Of a DNA stretch of 64,000 nucleotides, positions 16,042 to 27,433 are shown piece after piece; positions within the stretch are counted from its first letter, which is position 1; each line of letters begins with the position of its first letter. The stretch spans positions 1,984,001 to 2,048,000 of the forward strand of contig NZ_LFBU01000001.1 in assembly GCF_001045555.1 (NCBI RefSeq), written 5' to 3'. The translations under genes and the position numbers were made by a program. The stretch is from Marinobacter subterrani. GTDB taxonomy: Bacteria > Pseudomonadota > Gammaproteobacteria > Pseudomonadales > Oleiphilaceae. The notes beneath the pieces are model-generated. The model saw nothing but the letters and a program-made list of their open reading frames with translations, searched no databases and had not been told where the DNA came from.

Positions 16042-16813
16042 GGCCCGACGCCCTTCCGAAATGCCAGAGCAATTGCCAGACCGGCTGTTCGCCACCGAGC
16101 GCCGCCCAGAGGATTTCCGCTTTGATGCGTCGGTGGCCCGGGTCTTCCCTGATATGATCCGGCGTTCCGTACCCGGTTACACCACCATCATTCCGATGAT
16201 CGAGGTGATTACCGAGCAATACGCGCAACCCGGCTCCTACTGCTACGACCTGGGGTGCTCACTCGGCGCCTCGACCCTGGCAATGCGCCACGGAATTCCC
16301 TACGAGGACTGCACCCTGGTGGGGGTGGACAACTCCGAGGCAATGATCGAGCGCTGCGAGCACTACATTGCCCTGGACGACAACCACCTGCCCGTTACCC
16401 TGCGGTGCGAGGACATTCTGGCCACCGAACTGAGCAACGCCTCGGTCACGACACTCAACTTCACCCTGCAGTTTGTCGACCCCCAGCAACGCGCCAGCCT
16501 GCTTGCCCGGATTGCCGACGCAACCCGGCCCGGGGGAGTACTGATCCTGTCGGAGAAAATCCGGTTTGAATCCGACAGTGAACAGGCGATACAGACGCGC
16601 CTGCACCACGAATTCAAACGCGCCAATGGCTATTCGGATCTGGAGATCAGTCAGAAGCGCACGGCCATTGAGCAGGTACTGATTCCCGAAACGCTCGCCG
16701 CCCACAGGGCACGGCTGCTGGCGGCAGGCTTCGATGAGGTTCTGGTCTGGTACCAGTGCTTTAACTTTGTTTCCATGCTCGCCATCAAGGCCAACACATC
16801 CGACACCGACTGA
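16034..16813 (+). CDS. cmoA: Carboxy-SAM synthase
   Basis: Makes carboxy-S-adenosyl-methionine from SAM and prephenate, the donor for the cmo5U wobble modification of tRNA. The 259-residue protein has FDASVARVFPDMIRRSVPGY, the SAM-binding YDLGCSLGASTLAM and the TLNFTLQFVDP stretch that define CmoA. It overlaps the upstream small gene by 8 bp and is followed two bases later by cmoB. Confidence 0.96.
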   Translation: MSKARRPSEMPEQLPDRLFATERRPEDFRFDASVARVFPDMIRRSVPGYTTIIPMIEVITEQYAQPGSYCYDLGCSLGASTLAMRHGIPYEDCTLVGVDNSEAMIERCEHYIALDDNHLPVTLRCEDILATELSNASVTTLNFTLQFVDPQQRASLLARIADATRPGGVLILSEKIRFESDSEQAIQTRLHHEFKRANGYSDLEISQKRTAIEQVLIPETLAAHRARLLAAGFDEVLVWYQCFNFVSMLAIKANTSDTD

Positions 16814-16815
16814 CC

Positions 16816-17808
16816 ATGGCAGATTTTGACTGGAAAACCCGGTTCGGGCCGCTTCTCGATCAGCTTGCACAGGACGGCCTGATTGACTGGGCAGAAACGC
16901 TCAGGCAGCAACTGACCCGCCGCTTTGACGACAACCCTCACGGTGATCTCGATCGCTGGCAGGCCGCCCTCACCCGCCTGCCCCAGATGACCGATGCGCA
17001 GGCACACCTGGATCGATCCGCGGTCACACTGTCATCTCTACACCCCCTGGCGCCGGAACAGCAGGAACAACTGCTGCAGGGATTGCGCGGGCTCATGCCC
17101 TGGCGCAAGGGGCCTTTCGATTTTTTCGGCACCCGGATCGATACCGAATGGCGCTCCGACTGGAAATGGGACAGGGTAGCCCCCCACCTGTCCGACCTTG
17201 CCGGCCGCCGGATCCTGGATGTCGGGTGCGGTTCCGGCTATCACTGCTGGCGCATGCTCGGTGAAGGTGCGGGCCGGGTTATCGGAATCGACCCCGGCCT
17301 GCTGTTTCTGTTCCAGTTCCTAAGCGTCAAGGACTACCTCGGCGATGTTCCCGTGGACCTGCTGCCCGTGCGCATGGAGGATCTGCCGGAAGGTCTGGAG
17401 ACCTTCGACACCACCTTTTCCATGGGCGTGCTCTACCATCGCCGGGCACCGCTGGACCACCTGCTTGAACTCAAGGGAACGCTTCGCAGAGGTGGCGAAC
17501 TGGTCCTGGAAACACTGGTGGTAGAAGGGCCTGAGGGCTACAGCCTGATGCCGGAGGATCGATACGGGCAGATGCGAAATGTCTGGTTCCTGCCCACCTG
17601 CGACACCCTGCTGCGTTGGCTGGACCGCTCCGGGTACCGCAATGCCAGAGTAGTGGATGTGACCGCCACCAGCACCGACGAACAGCGAAGCACCGACTGG
17701 ATGCGTTTCAATTCCCTGCAGGACTTCCTGGACCCTAACGACCCGTCGAAAACCGTCGAAGGCTACCCGGGGCCCTTGCGGGCAACACTGATCGCCGAAA
17801 AACCCTGA
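16816..17808 (+). CDS. cmoB: tRNA U34 carboxymethyltransferase
   Basis: Transfers the carboxymethyl group from carboxy-SAM to 5-hydroxyuridine at tRNA position 34. The 330-residue protein has MPWRKGPF, the SAM motif ILDVGCGSGYHCWRML and FSMGVLYHRRAPLDHL, all characteristic of CmoB. It follows cmoA by 2 bp. Downstream is a hairpin that works mainly for the converging purA. Confidence 0.96.
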   Translation: MADFDWKTRFGPLLDQLAQDGLIDWAETLRQQLTRRFDDNPHGDLDRWQAALTRLPQMTDAQAHLDRSAVTLSSLHPLAPEQQEQLLQGLRGLMPWRKGPFDFFGTRIDTEWRSDWKWDRVAPHLSDLAGRRILDVGCGSGYHCWRMLGEGAGRVIGIDPGLLFLFQFLSVKDYLGDVPVDLLPVRMEDLPEGLETFDTTFSMGVLYHRRAPLDHLLELKGTLRRGGELVLETLVVEGPEGYSLMPEDRYGQMRNVWFLPTCDTLLRWLDRSGYRNARVVDVTATSTDEQRSTDWMRFNSLQDFLDPNDPSKTVEGYPGPLRATLIAEKP

Positions 17809-17812
17809 ACAC

Positions 17813-17846
17813 AAAAAAAAACCGCCGTGCCGGCTGGCAGGGCGGT
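17813..17846 (-). terminator. Intrinsic terminator of purA
   Basis: ACCGCC (17821-17826) pairs with GGCGGT (17841-17846), with an inner GCC/GGC pairing. On the minus strand the stem runs directly into nine T residues. Confidence 0.82.
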
Positions 17847-17864
17847 CTTCCTTCCGCTGCGCAG

Positions 17865-19169
<1,305 letters not shown>

Positions 19170-19241
19170 TCAATGCGGCCGCCCCGAGGGACAGGCGTTT
19201 CGCAGGTTAACAAAAAATGAATTCACCGAAGCCCGGAGGCA

Positions 19242-20423
19242 TCAGCCCAGCTTCTCCACGACCCACTGGCCGCTCTGCTTTACCAGCTTCCGGTCACAAC
19301 CTCTGGCGGCAGGATCCACATCACGGTCTTCCGGCAGGGCCCGGATAACGGTTTCTGTCATTCTCAGACCGGAAATCACGCCCTCCAGAGCGGGATCATC
19401 GTCCACCGGCGCCCAGACCGCGCCGGCTTTGCGCTGCGGTCGCTGCCCCAGGGACACCAGTGCGCGGATGTCGAGGCTGAACCCGGTGGCGGGCCGCGCG
19501 CGGCCAAAATCACGGCCTATGGCATCGTAACGGCCACCCTTGGCGACCGAGTCGCCATGGCCCGGCACATAAGCCGCAAACACCAGCCCGGTGTGGTAGT
19601 TGTAACCGCGCAACTCACAGAAATCGAATCCGAAACTGATTTCCGGGTAATCCCGGCCGAGCATCTCTGACACGCGGCTCAACTGATCCAGAGCCGCATC
19701 CAGGCTCTCAGAAGCACCCTGCAGGATCCGCCGGGACTCAGTGAGCGCTTCCGGGCCACCGCTGACCCGTGCGAGCTGCCGCAAGCGGGCCCCGGCAGAT
19801 CCCGCAGGGCAGCCGCCAAGCAGCTCATCGAGCTCGGGCACCGATTTTCGGGCCATGGCATCAAAAATCGCTGCCTGCGTGTCACGGTCGAAACGCGCCT
19901 CACCGATCAGGCTCTCGTAAATCGCCACGTGGGCCAGATCCAGGTGAATACGGGGCAGGCCGGCAGCACGAAGGGTTTCCAGCATCAGGCTGATGACTTC
20001 CATATCCGCCACCTCGGATGCACTGCCAAAGAGCTCACAGCCGGCCTGGATTGGCGTTCGACCGGTCAGCATATGCCGGGGACGGGTATGCAGGACATGG
20101 CCGGCATAACAGAGACGGGTAATGCCCTCCTGGCCAAGCGTATGGGCGTCTATCCGCGCCGCCTGGGGGGTCATGTCCGCTCGAACGCCCATCATGCGAC
20201 CGGTCAGCTGGTCGGTCAGCTTGAAGGTCTGAAGTTCCAGATCGTGGCCGGTTCCGGTGAACAGGGACTCCAGGTATTCGATAAGCGGCGGGATGACCAG
20301 CTGGTAGCCCCAGCGCTGGCAGGTATCCATTACATCCCGGCGCAGGGACTCGATCTGTCCGGCCAGCGGAGGCAGAATATCCTCTACTCCGTCCGGCAGT
20401 AACCAGCGATCAGATACTGTCAT
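19242..20423 (-). CDS. hisZ: ATP phosphoribosyltransferase regulatory subunit
   Basis: HisRS-like protein that activates the short form of HisG in histidine synthesis. The 393-residue protein has class II synthetase motifs (RRDVMDTCQRWGYQLVIPP, RADMTPQAARI, YYHTGLVFAAYVPG-like stretch) but lacks the anticodon-binding domain of true HisRS. It lies between hflC and purA, the standard place. This implies a short HisG elsewhere in the genome. Confidence 0.94.
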   Translation of the reverse strand: MTVSDRWLLPDGVEDILPPLAGQIESLRRDVMDTCQRWGYQLVIPPLIEYLESLFTGTGHDLELQTFKLTDQLTGRMMGVRADMTPQAARIDAHTLGQEGITRLCYAGHVLHTRPRHMLTGRTPIQAGCELFGSASEVADMEVISLMLETLRAAGLPRIHLDLAHVAIYESLIGEARFDRDTQAAIFDAMARKSVPELDELLGGCPAGSAGARLRQLARVSGGPEALTESRRILQGASESLDAALDQLSRVSEMLGRDYPEISFGFDFCELRGYNYHTGLVFAAYVPGHGDSVAKGGRYDAIGRDFGRARPATGFSLDIRALVSLGQRPQRKAGAVWAPVDDDPALEGVISGLRMTETVIRALPEDRDVDPAARGCDRKLVKQSGQWVVEKLG

Positions 20424-20550
20424 GAGATTCCGTTGTCCGTTATATCCGCACCGGCGCTGTTGGCTGGGGGGATCACACAGGATTTAAGGCGATAGTCGGG
20501 CAGAAAACCCGACACAAAACGGCCAGAATTTTACACGGTTGGCAGGCACA

Positions 20551-20581
20551 AAAAAACCGGAATACCGATGTATTCCGGTTT
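20551..20581 (-). terminator. Intrinsic terminator of hflC
   Basis: An 11-bp perfect stem (AAACCGGAATA with TATTCCGGTTT, loop of 6) runs into a T-run on the minus strand, about 20 bp after the hflC stop. Confidence 0.87.
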
Positions 20582-20602
20582 ATTTCGACGCTCAGGTGCA
20601 AA

Positions 20603-21478
20603 TCACTTGGCGCCCTGGGGGTCCATCATATACTTCATGAAATCGCCTTCCGCATCGATAACCATGATGTCGTCCTTATTGGAGAAGGCATTCTGGTAGG
20701 CGGAAAGGCTTCGGTAGAAGCTGAAGAATTCACTATCCTGAGTGTAGGCATCGGCATAGATCTGCGCCGCCTCACCATCACCTTCACCACGAAGCTGCTC
20801 GGATTTGGAAAACGCTTCCGCCAGAATCACCGTGCGCTGGCGATCGGCATCAGCCCGAATCCCTTCAGCGGCCTCGCGACCACGGGAGCGGTATTCCTGA
20901 GCCAGCTTTTCCCGCTCGGTCGACATCCGGCGATACACATTACCGCGGACCTGCTCCGGCAACTCGATGGCCTTGATCCGGATATCCAGCACCCGGATAC
21001 CGAACTCATTGAGCGCTGTTTCGTTCACCTGGTCCTTGAGTTGTGCCATCAGCTCATCCCGTTGACCAGACACCACCTCGTGCATGGTACGCACACCGAA
21101 TTCGTTTCGAAGACCGGTGTCCACCCGCGACGCGAGCAGACTCTGGGCCCGAAACTCGTCACCACCGGTAGCCCGGTAGAACGTGTCCACATCGGTGATT
21201 TGCCAGGCGATGTAGGAATCCACATCCAGCGGCTTTTTCTCAACGGTCAGGTATTGTCGTGCCGGTACGTCCAGGGTCAGAACCCGCACGTCGAACTCCC
21301 GCACCTCGTCAATAACCGGCACCTTGAAATGAAGCCCTGCCCCAATGTTGGTTTCAATCAACTCCCCAAAGCGCAGCAATACGCCCCGGTGGGTTTCGGG
21401 AATGATGTAAACGCTGGAGGACACCAACAACAGAATAATGAGGGTACCAGCAAGACCGATAACGCTTTTGGGTCCCAT
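20603..21478 (-). CDS. hflC: Protease modulator HflC
   Basis: Membrane-anchored SPFH/band-7 protein that with HflK surrounds and modulates the FtsH protease. The 291-residue protein has one N-terminal membrane segment (IGLAGTLIILLLVSSSVYII), the PETHRGVLLRFGE start of the SPFH domain, then a long charged helix with YRSRGREAAEGIRADADRQR. It starts 2 bp after hflK. Topology is N-in with the rest in the periplasm, as known for the family. Confidence 0.96.
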   Translation of the reverse strand: MGPKSVIGLAGTLIILLLVSSSVYIIPETHRGVLLRFGELIETNIGAGLHFKVPVIDEVREFDVRVLTLDVPARQYLTVEKKPLDVDSYIAWQITDVDTFYRATGGDEFRAQSLLASRVDTGLRNEFGVRTMHEVVSGQRDELMAQLKDQVNETALNEFGIRVLDIRIKAIELPEQVRGNVYRRMSTEREKLAQEYRSRGREAAEGIRADADRQRTVILAEAFSKSEQLRGEGDGEAAQIYADAYTQDSEFFSFYRSLSAYQNAFSNKDDIMVIDAEGDFMKYMMDPQGAK

Positions 21479-21480
21479 GA

Positions 21481-22686
21481 TTATCTCTCCGTTCTTGTGT
21501 TGGTCGACTGGCGATTGCGCAGCTCGCGAAGGACCTCGTCGGTCAGGGACTGGATATCAACCTGGCCGGTCAGGCTGCCAGCGTCTCCGGCAGTTTCATT
21601 CCGGCCCGCGGCCGCATTGGCGCTACCCTGGCGGGTCAGGCGGTCCAGTGGCAGATACATCATGTTATCGCCGGACTTGGTGTCAACCAGGACTTTGCTG
21701 GAACTTGCCAGCACATTCTCCATGGCCTGCAGATACATCCGCTCGCGAGTCACCTCAGGTGCCTTCTCGTATACCTCCAGCAGGTCCATATACCGGGCAG
21801 TCTCACCTTGGGCACGCTCAACCACCTGCGCTTTATAGGCCGCAGCTTCCTCGATCAGGCGCTGAGCCTGGCCGCGGGCTTCCGGCACCACCTTGTTGCG
21901 GTAGGTTTCCGCCTCTTCCTTGAGCCGCTGCTCGTCTTCACGGGCACGCTGAACCTCCCGGAAAGCGTCCTGAACCGGCTCCGGCGGCTGGGTACTTTCC
22001 ACGTTCACCCGAACAACCTCGAGCCCGGTGCCGTATTGCTTCAGGAAGTTCTGGAGCCTCTGCTCGACGTTCACCGCCAGCTCAACCCGACCTTCGGTCA
22101 GGACGGCGTCCAGAGTGGCACTGCCAACTTCGTGGCGAAGTGCGCTGTCAGTGGCAAAGGCCAGGGCCTGGTTGGAATCACGGACATTGAGTACGTAGTT
22201 GCGGGCGTCACTGACCCGATACTGCACCTGCAGATCCACGGCAACCAGGTTCTCGTCCTGAGTCAGCATCTGACCCGAGGACTCGGCAGTACGGACGTTG
22301 GTTACCAGCACCTTGGTGACGTCATCAATCAGCGGCACCTTGAAGCGAAGGCCAGGGCCTTCGGTCCGGTCATACTCGCCGAAGCGCAATACAACAGCCC
22401 GCTCCTGCTCGTCCACGGTATAGAAGGACTGGAAAACCACATAGCCAACAAAAACGATGGCGACCAGGGCCAGAACGGCCCCAAAGCCACCACTGCTTCC
22501 GCCGGTGCTGCCACCATTGCCACCGGACTTGCCGCCTTTGCCGCCCAACATCCTGTTGAGCTTTTCCAGCCCCTTTTTCAATGCCTCATCGAGATCTGGC
22601 GGCCCCTGATCATTGCCGCGCCGACCACCACCGGTACCCCAGGGGTCATTGTCGTTACGGTTTCCACCCGGTTCGTTCCAGGCCAT
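21481..22686 (-). CDS. hflK: Protease modulator HflK
   Basis: Partner of HflC in the FtsH-regulating complex. The 401-residue protein has a Gly/Asn/Asp-rich N-terminal cytoplasmic part (residues 1-65, GGKGGKSGGNGGS), one membrane segment (FGAVLALVAIVFVGYVVFQ), then the SPFH domain with VDEQERAVVLRFGEYDRT and a long helical region. It sits directly upstream of hflC and about 80 bp after hflX. Confidence 0.96.
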   Translation of the reverse strand: MAWNEPGGNRNDNDPWGTGGGRRGNDQGPPDLDEALKKGLEKLNRMLGGKGGKSGGNGGSTGGSSGGFGAVLALVAIVFVGYVVFQSFYTVDEQERAVVLRFGEYDRTEGPGLRFKVPLIDDVTKVLVTNVRTAESSGQMLTQDENLVAVDLQVQYRVSDARNYVLNVRDSNQALAFATDSALRHEVGSATLDAVLTEGRVELAVNVEQRLQNFLKQYGTGLEVVRVNVESTQPPEPVQDAFREVQRAREDEQRLKEEAETYRNKVVPEARGQAQRLIEEAAAYKAQVVERAQGETARYMDLLEVYEKAPEVTRERMYLQAMENVLASSSKVLVDTKSGDNMMYLPLDRLTRQGSANAAAGRNETAGDAGSLTGQVDIQSLTDEVLRELRNRQSTNTRTER

Positions 22687-22769
22687 AGTACTCTCCGTTA
22701 CTGACTTATAGATAGAATGGCTGCAAATACTAGGGATTTATCGCTGCCCCGGCAATAGCCGTTCGGGTT

Positions 22770-24068
22770 TCAGGCATGCCCGACGTCGAGCCTGACCGAT
22801 TCCTCTTTCACACCAGCCCGGCTCAACAGTTGCAGCCAGTCCCGGTTCTGAAGGCGAATTTCCAGCACAGTATCCCCGGTATCGCGGTGTTCCTCGCTCA
22901 ACACAGAACCGGCTTCGTGCAGCAGTGCGCGCAGCTTGCCGTCAGCGGGCCCCAGCAAAACAAAGTGGTGCACAACGTCTTCCGCAAGGCGCTCGACAAT
23001 GGCATCGAAAAGGCCGTCCAGCCCCTCCCCGGTCACCGCGGACACCCAGGCCCGCACCGGAACGCCATCTTCATTGCGCTCTACTCGCGGCGCAAAGTTC
23101 TCAAGCAGGTCGATTTTGTTGTACACCTGCAACATCGGAATCTCGTCGGCGCCGATCTCGGCCAGCACATCTTCCACCTGCTCGATATTCTCGTCACGCC
23201 GGCTGTCGTGACTGTCAATAATGTGCAGCAGGATCGTCGCCTGCGTGGTTTCTTCCAGGGTCGCCCGGAAGGCTTCCACCAGTTTGTGGGGAAGATGCCG
23301 GATGAAGCCCACTGTGTCGGCCATTACGACCGGCCCGATGTCCGGAAGTTCAAGACGCCGCAAGGTCGGGTCCAGCGTCGCAAACAGCTGGTCCGCAGCA
23401 TATACGGAGGAAGTGGTAATCCGGTTGAACAGGGTTGATTTGCCCGCGTTGGTGTAACCGACCAGCGACACGGTGGGAATATCCGCGCGCTGACGGGCCC
23501 GGCGGCCCTGGCTACGCTGCCGGCGCACCTTCTCAAGACGCTTGTGGATGGACTTGATCCGCTCCCGAAGCAGGCGACGGTCCGTTTCGAGCTGGGTTTC
23601 GCCCGGGCCCCGGAGGCCGATACCACCCTTCTGCCGCTCCAGGTGGGTCCAGCCCCTGACCAGTCGGGTCGACATATGCTCGAGCTGAGCCAGCTCGACC
23701 TGCAACTTACCTTCGTGAGTGCGGGCGCGCTGGGCGAAGATGTCAAGAATCACCCCGGTGCGATCAAGCACCCGGCACTTCAGCTCCTGCTCGACATTCC
23801 GCTCCTGGCGCGGGCTCAGGGCGTGATTGAACAACACAACATCAGCTTCGCTGGCAGCCACGGCGTCACGGATTTCTTCCAGTTTGCCCTCACCGACAAA
23901 GAATCTCGGGCTGGGTTGCTTACGGGACCCCGTAACAATGCCCACCGGGTCAACGCCGGCGGAAGTAACCAGCTCGCGAAACTCGCCGGGGTCTTCGGTC
24001 CCGTCGTGGGCCGTAAAATCGATGTGGACAAGGATCGCTCGCTCACCGACGTCAGGACGTTCAAACAA
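22770..24068 (-). CDS. hflX: Ribosome-associated GTPase HflX
   Basis: GTPase that binds the 50S subunit and splits stalled or heat-damaged ribosomes. The 432-residue protein has the N-terminal HflX domain (FVGEGKLEEI, LDRTGVILDIFAQRA), the linker RTHEGKLQVELAQLEH and the G domain with VGYTNAGKSTLFN, DTVGF and NKIDLL. The start is TTG 24068: a stop lies in frame just upstream and GGAG is 10 nt before it. It lies between hfq and hflK in the classical order. Confidence 0.96.
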   Translation of the reverse strand: MFERPDVGERAILVHIDFTAHDGTEDPGEFRELVTSAGVDPVGIVTGSRKQPSPRFFVGEGKLEEIRDAVAASEADVVLFNHALSPRQERNVEQELKCRVLDRTGVILDIFAQRARTHEGKLQVELAQLEHMSTRLVRGWTHLERQKGGIGLRGPGETQLETDRRLLRERIKSIHKRLEKVRRQRSQGRRARQRADIPTVSLVGYTNAGKSTLFNRITTSSVYAADQLFATLDPTLRRLELPDIGPVVMADTVGFIRHLPHKLVEAFRATLEETTQATILLHIIDSHDSRRDENIEQVEDVLAEIGADEIPMLQVYNKIDLLENFAPRVERNEDGVPVRAWVSAVTGEGLDGLFDAIVERLAEDVVHHFVLLGPADGKLRALLHEAGSVLSEEHRDTGDTVLEIRLQNRDWLQLLSRAGVKEESVRLDVGHA

Positions 24069-24187
24069 TTGGCATCAACTCCGGAACAGTAAAACTGTTA
24101 GTGTCATAAAAACAAACACCCGCGGCCATCAGACCCCTGCACGGGATCCTCTGGAACGCGGGTGGCAATACCGGGAAAGCGAATGAC

Positions 24188-24439
24188 TCAGTCTTCAGAC
24201 TCGCCCTCTCCTCCCGGAGCCTGCTGTGGAATGCGAACATTGCGGGCAGGAACCACAGTGGAAATAGCGTGCTTGTAAACCATCTGGCTGACAGTGTTTT
24301 TCAGCAAAATCACGAACTGGTCAAAAGACTCTATCTGGCCCTGAAGCTTGATACCATTGACCAGAAAGATGGAAACCGGAATGCGTTCCTTGCGCAATGC
24401 ATTAAGGTAAGGGTCTTGTAACGAATGCCCTTTTGACAT
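24188..24439 (-). CDS. hfq: RNA chaperone Hfq
   Basis: Hexameric Sm-like protein that pairs small RNAs with mRNAs. The 83-residue protein has the full Sm core ([20 protein letters not shown], Sm1 [13 protein letters not shown], Sm2 [10 protein letters not shown]) and a short acidic tail (GGEGESED). It lies 33 bp after miaA. The short C-terminus resembles the Pseudomonas form more than the long E. coli tail. Confidence 0.98.
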   Translation of the reverse strand: MSKGHSLQDPYLNALRKERIPVSIFLVNGIKLQGQIESFDQFVILLKNTVSQMVYKHAISTVVPARNVRIPQQAPGGEGESED

Positions 24440-24472
24440 GTGTGTTCTCCTGTTTTTAGTAAGTGCAGATCG

Positions 24473-25507
24473 TCATTTGTCAGAGTTAAATGTGGTGCGA
24501 AGTCTGATTATTTTCAAGGCTGCCTCAGCGATAAGTTTGTCATCGCTGTCCAGCCAGTCCACATCGGACCACTTACGCAACCAGGTCAACTGCCGCTTCG
24601 CCAACTGGCGAGTGGCCGCAATTCCCTTGCTTACAAATGTGTCGTAGTCATCTTCCCCGGACAAGTAACTCCAGGCCTGACGATAACCGACACACCGCAT
24701 GGAAGGGAGATCAGGGTGCAAGTCTTCCCTGAGCATCAATGCCCGCACCTCGTCGAGAAAGCCGGACTCCAGCATTTTGAGGAAGCGCAGGCGGATTCTT
24801 TGGTGAAGCACTCGCCGCTCCGGCGGCATCATGGCAAGCTGAACAACAGTATACGGAAGCGAAGGTGTTTCGTCTGCCTGCCAGCGGGTGAAATAGGTGT
24901 AATCCTCAATATCGCTTCCCTTGGCAGACTCGGGCGCGCCCTCGCGCGCCTCAACAACCTCGGCCTGCCAGAACGCGGAAATCGGTCTGCCTGTCAGCCG
25001 GTGGACTTCCAGCGCCCGCAACAGTCGCTGGCGATTGTTCGGATGGATACGCTCGGCAGCGACCGGATCACTGTTCTGCAGCTCAAGGTGCAGTGCGTCC
25101 CAGCCCCGCTCCGCGGCTTCCTGTTCCAGCGCCCTGCGCACATCGGGGTTCGCAGCAGGCAAACCCGACATACCGTGCAGAAGCGCCTTGAAGTACATCA
25201 TGGTGCCACCGACCAGCAAAGGTATCCGGCCCGCCGCCGTAATTTCTGCCATCGCGGCGAGGGCGTCGTGGCGAAAATCCGCTGCCGAGTAGGTTTCCGC
25301 CGTATCACAAATATCAATCAGCCGGTGCGGGGCACGGGCCAGCTCTTCAGGGGACGGTTTGGCGGTACCTATATCCATACCCCGGTAGATCATCGCCGAA
25401 TCGACACTGATGATCTCACAGGGCAGGCGCTCGCACAGGGACACGGCCAGGTCGGTTTTTCCGGAGGCCGTCGGCCCCATCAGAAAAATGGCAGGAGGCA
25501 GAGACAC
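24473..25507 (-). CDS. miaA: tRNA dimethylallyltransferase
   Basis: Adds dimethylallyl to A37 of tRNAs reading codons that start with U. The P-loop [14 protein letters not shown] comes first, then [18 protein letters not shown] and [16 protein letters not shown] stretches. The frame is open further upstream, but GTG 25507 follows the mutL stop by one base and gives the family-typical start VSLPPAIF. That makes 344 residues, slightly longer than most MiaA proteins. It is translationally close to mutL and precedes hfq. Confidence 0.95.
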   Translation of the reverse strand: MSLPPAIFLMGPTASGKTDLAVSLCERLPCEIISVDSAMIYRGMDIGTAKPSPEELARAPHRLIDICDTAETYSAADFRHDALAAMAEITAAGRIPLLVGGTMMYFKALLHGMSGLPAANPDVRRALEQEAAERGWDALHLELQNSDPVAAERIHPNNRQRLLRALEVHRLTGRPISAFWQAEVVEAREGAPESAKGSDIEDYTYFTRWQADETPSLPYTVVQLAMMPPERRVLHQRIRLRFLKMLESGFLDEVRALMLREDLHPDLPSMRCVGYRQAWSYLSGEDDYDTFVSKGIAATRQLAKRQLTWLRKWSDVDWLDSDDKLIAEAALKIIRLRTTFNSDK

Positions 25508-25508
25508 T

Positions 25509-27413
25509 CTAGCGCCCCCGCAGAAACAGCTTGTCCAGCTCGGACAGGGTGACCAGCGTCCAGGTCGGCCGGCCATGGTTGCACTGGCCGCTCCGCTCGG
25601 TGGCTTCCATATCTCTGAGCAGCGAATTCATTTCCGGGATGGTGAGCTGACGGTTCGCTCTGACCGAGCCATGGCAGGCCATAGTCCCTAACAGTTCGTG
25701 CGTGACTGCCTCCACCCGGTCGCTCTGGCCGTGTTCGATCAGGTCCGCCAGCACATCACGCACCAGCTGTTCGGTATCAGCGCCCCGCAGCAGCGCCGGC
25801 ACCTGCCGCACGGCGAGGGTTTCAGGGCCAATCCGCTCTATCTGCAAGCCAAGTTTCTGCAATTCCTCGCCATGACTCTCGGTAAGCGCGGCCTCTTTCT
25901 GACTGACCGCGAGCGACAGCGGTACCAGCAGGGGCTGGCTTTTCAGGTCCTGCTCCGCAAGTGCCCGTTTCATCCGCTCGTAGGTAATGCGCTCGTGCGC
26001 CGCGTGCATGTCCACCACAATCATCCCGGCCCGGCTCTGGGCCAGAATATAGATGCCGTGGAGCTGGGCGATGGCATAGCCCAGCGGTGGCTCTTCATCG
26101 CTGTCGGCCGGTGGTGTCGGCATCGCCGTGGCAAACCCGGCCCCGGAGGCCGCCGATTCGGAGGCGCCGGTTCCGCCACCCGAATTGAGGGATTGGTAGA
26201 ACGCCATCTGGTCACTGGCGCGCCACTCCTGCTGGGGCTGGGACGGGCCACCGAACCCGGACGGTGTGCCGGTGCCTCCGTAGTTCGGCACCGCTGCCTG
26301 GCCATTCCACGATGCACCGGAGGGCGCACCTGGTGCCAGGGTGCCTTCCGCCTGAGCCGACGCTTCGCGGCCAAAGGACTGGGCAACCGCGCCCCGGAAA
26401 TGATCATCCGGCCGCACGTCGGCCAGGGCCTTGTGCAGGGTTCTGAAGATAAAATCATGGACCAGCCGGCCGTCCCGGAACCGGACCTCGTGCTTGGTGG
26501 GGTGCACGTTCACGTCCACGGTGGCCGGGTCTACTTCCAGATACAGCACAAACGCCGGATGGCGGTTGTTGTAGAGAACGTCCCGGTAGGCCTGGCGCAC
26601 GGCGTGCGCCACCAGCCGGTCACGGATGACCCGGCCGTTGACAAAGAAATACTGCAGGTCCGCCTGGCTGCGGGAGAATGTCGGCAATGCCACCCAACCC
26701 CAGAGACGAAGCCCGGTTGCCTCGGCATCAATAACCACCGCATTGTCGATGAACTGCTGACCGCACAAGGCGCCGATGCGCCGTTCGCGGTCAAGCACGG
26801 AACCCGCGGGCCTCAGGCTCTGAACCACCCGCTGGTTGTGGCGCAGGGTAAAGCCGGCGTCAAACCGGCTCAGGGCCTGCCGGCGCACACACTCTTCAAC
26901 ATGGTTGAATTCGGTTTTCTCGGTACGCAGGAATTTTCGGCGCGCCGGAGTATTGAAGAACAGATCCCGCACTTCCACGGTGGTTCCGACCGGATGAGCG
27001 GCGGGAGAAATCCTGGCATCCATCTCCCGGCCCTCAACCTCTACCCGGGAGGCGGCCTCCTGCTCTGCCGTCCTGGACGTCAATGCCAGACGTGAGACAG
27101 AACTGATACTGGCCAGTGCCTCGCCACGGAAACCCAGCGAGGCAACCGCTTCCAGGTCATCGAGGCTGGCAATCTTGCTGGTGGCATGCCGGCTAAGGGC
27201 CAGGGGCAGGTCACTTTCCTCGATGCCCCCGCCGTCGTCCCGAACCCGGATCAGCTTGACGCCACCCTGCTCCACCTCGACATCAACCCGGGTGGCTCCA
27301 GCGTCGAGGGCATTCTCAACCAGTTCCTTGACGACGGATGCGGGTCGCTCCACCACCTCACCCGCGGCAATCTGGTTCGCCAGCCGGGGTGACAGTAATC
27401 GAATGGGGGGCAT
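25509..27413 (-). CDS. mutL: DNA mismatch repair protein MutL (endonuclease-type)
   Basis: Matchmaker of mismatch repair. The 634-residue protein has the GHKL ATPase N-terminus ([36 protein letters not shown]), a Gly/Pro/Ser-rich linker near residues 350-430 and a C-terminal dimerisation domain. That domain holds [12 protein letters not shown] (D468), the DxHAxxExxxxE metal motif of MutL endonucleases, and CNHGRP (C611) near the end; E. coli MutL lacks these. This suggests nick-making MutL and repair without MutH, as reported for P. aeruginosa. Confidence 0.96.
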   Translation of the reverse strand: MPPIRLLSPRLANQIAAGEVVERPASVVKELVENALDAGATRVDVEVEQGGVKLIRVRDDGGGIEESDLPLALSRHATSKIASLDDLEAVASLGFRGEALASISSVSRLALTSRTAEQEAASRVEVEGREMDARISPAAHPVGTTVEVRDLFFNTPARRKFLRTEKTEFNHVEECVRRQALSRFDAGFTLRHNQRVVQSLRPAGSVLDRERRIGALCGQQFIDNAVVIDAEATGLRLWGWVALPTFSRSQADLQYFFVNGRVIRDRLVAHAVRQAYRDVLYNNRHPAFVLYLEVDPATVDVNVHPTKHEVRFRDGRLVHDFIFRTLHKALADVRPDDHFRGAVAQSFGREASAQAEGTLAPGAPSGASWNGQAAVPNYGGTGTPSGFGGPSQPQQEWRASDQMAFYQSLNSGGGTGASESAASGAGFATAMPTPPADSDEEPPLGYAIAQLHGIYILAQSRAGMIVVDMHAAHERITYERMKRALAEQDLKSQPLLVPLSLAVSQKEAALTESHGEELQKLGLQIERIGPETLAVRQVPALLRGADTEQLVRDVLADLIEHGQSDRVEAVTHELLGTMACHGSVRANRQLTIPEMNSLLRDMEATERSGQCNHGRPTWTLVTLSELDKLFLRGR

Positions 27414-27433
27414 GTTACGGGAAAACCTCTTGA

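Noticed and set aside
24069..24187. CACCCGCG ... CGCGGGTG inverted repeat between hfq and hflX as a terminator
   Set aside because: The loop is long, no T-run follows, and hfq-hflX are usually co-transcribed.
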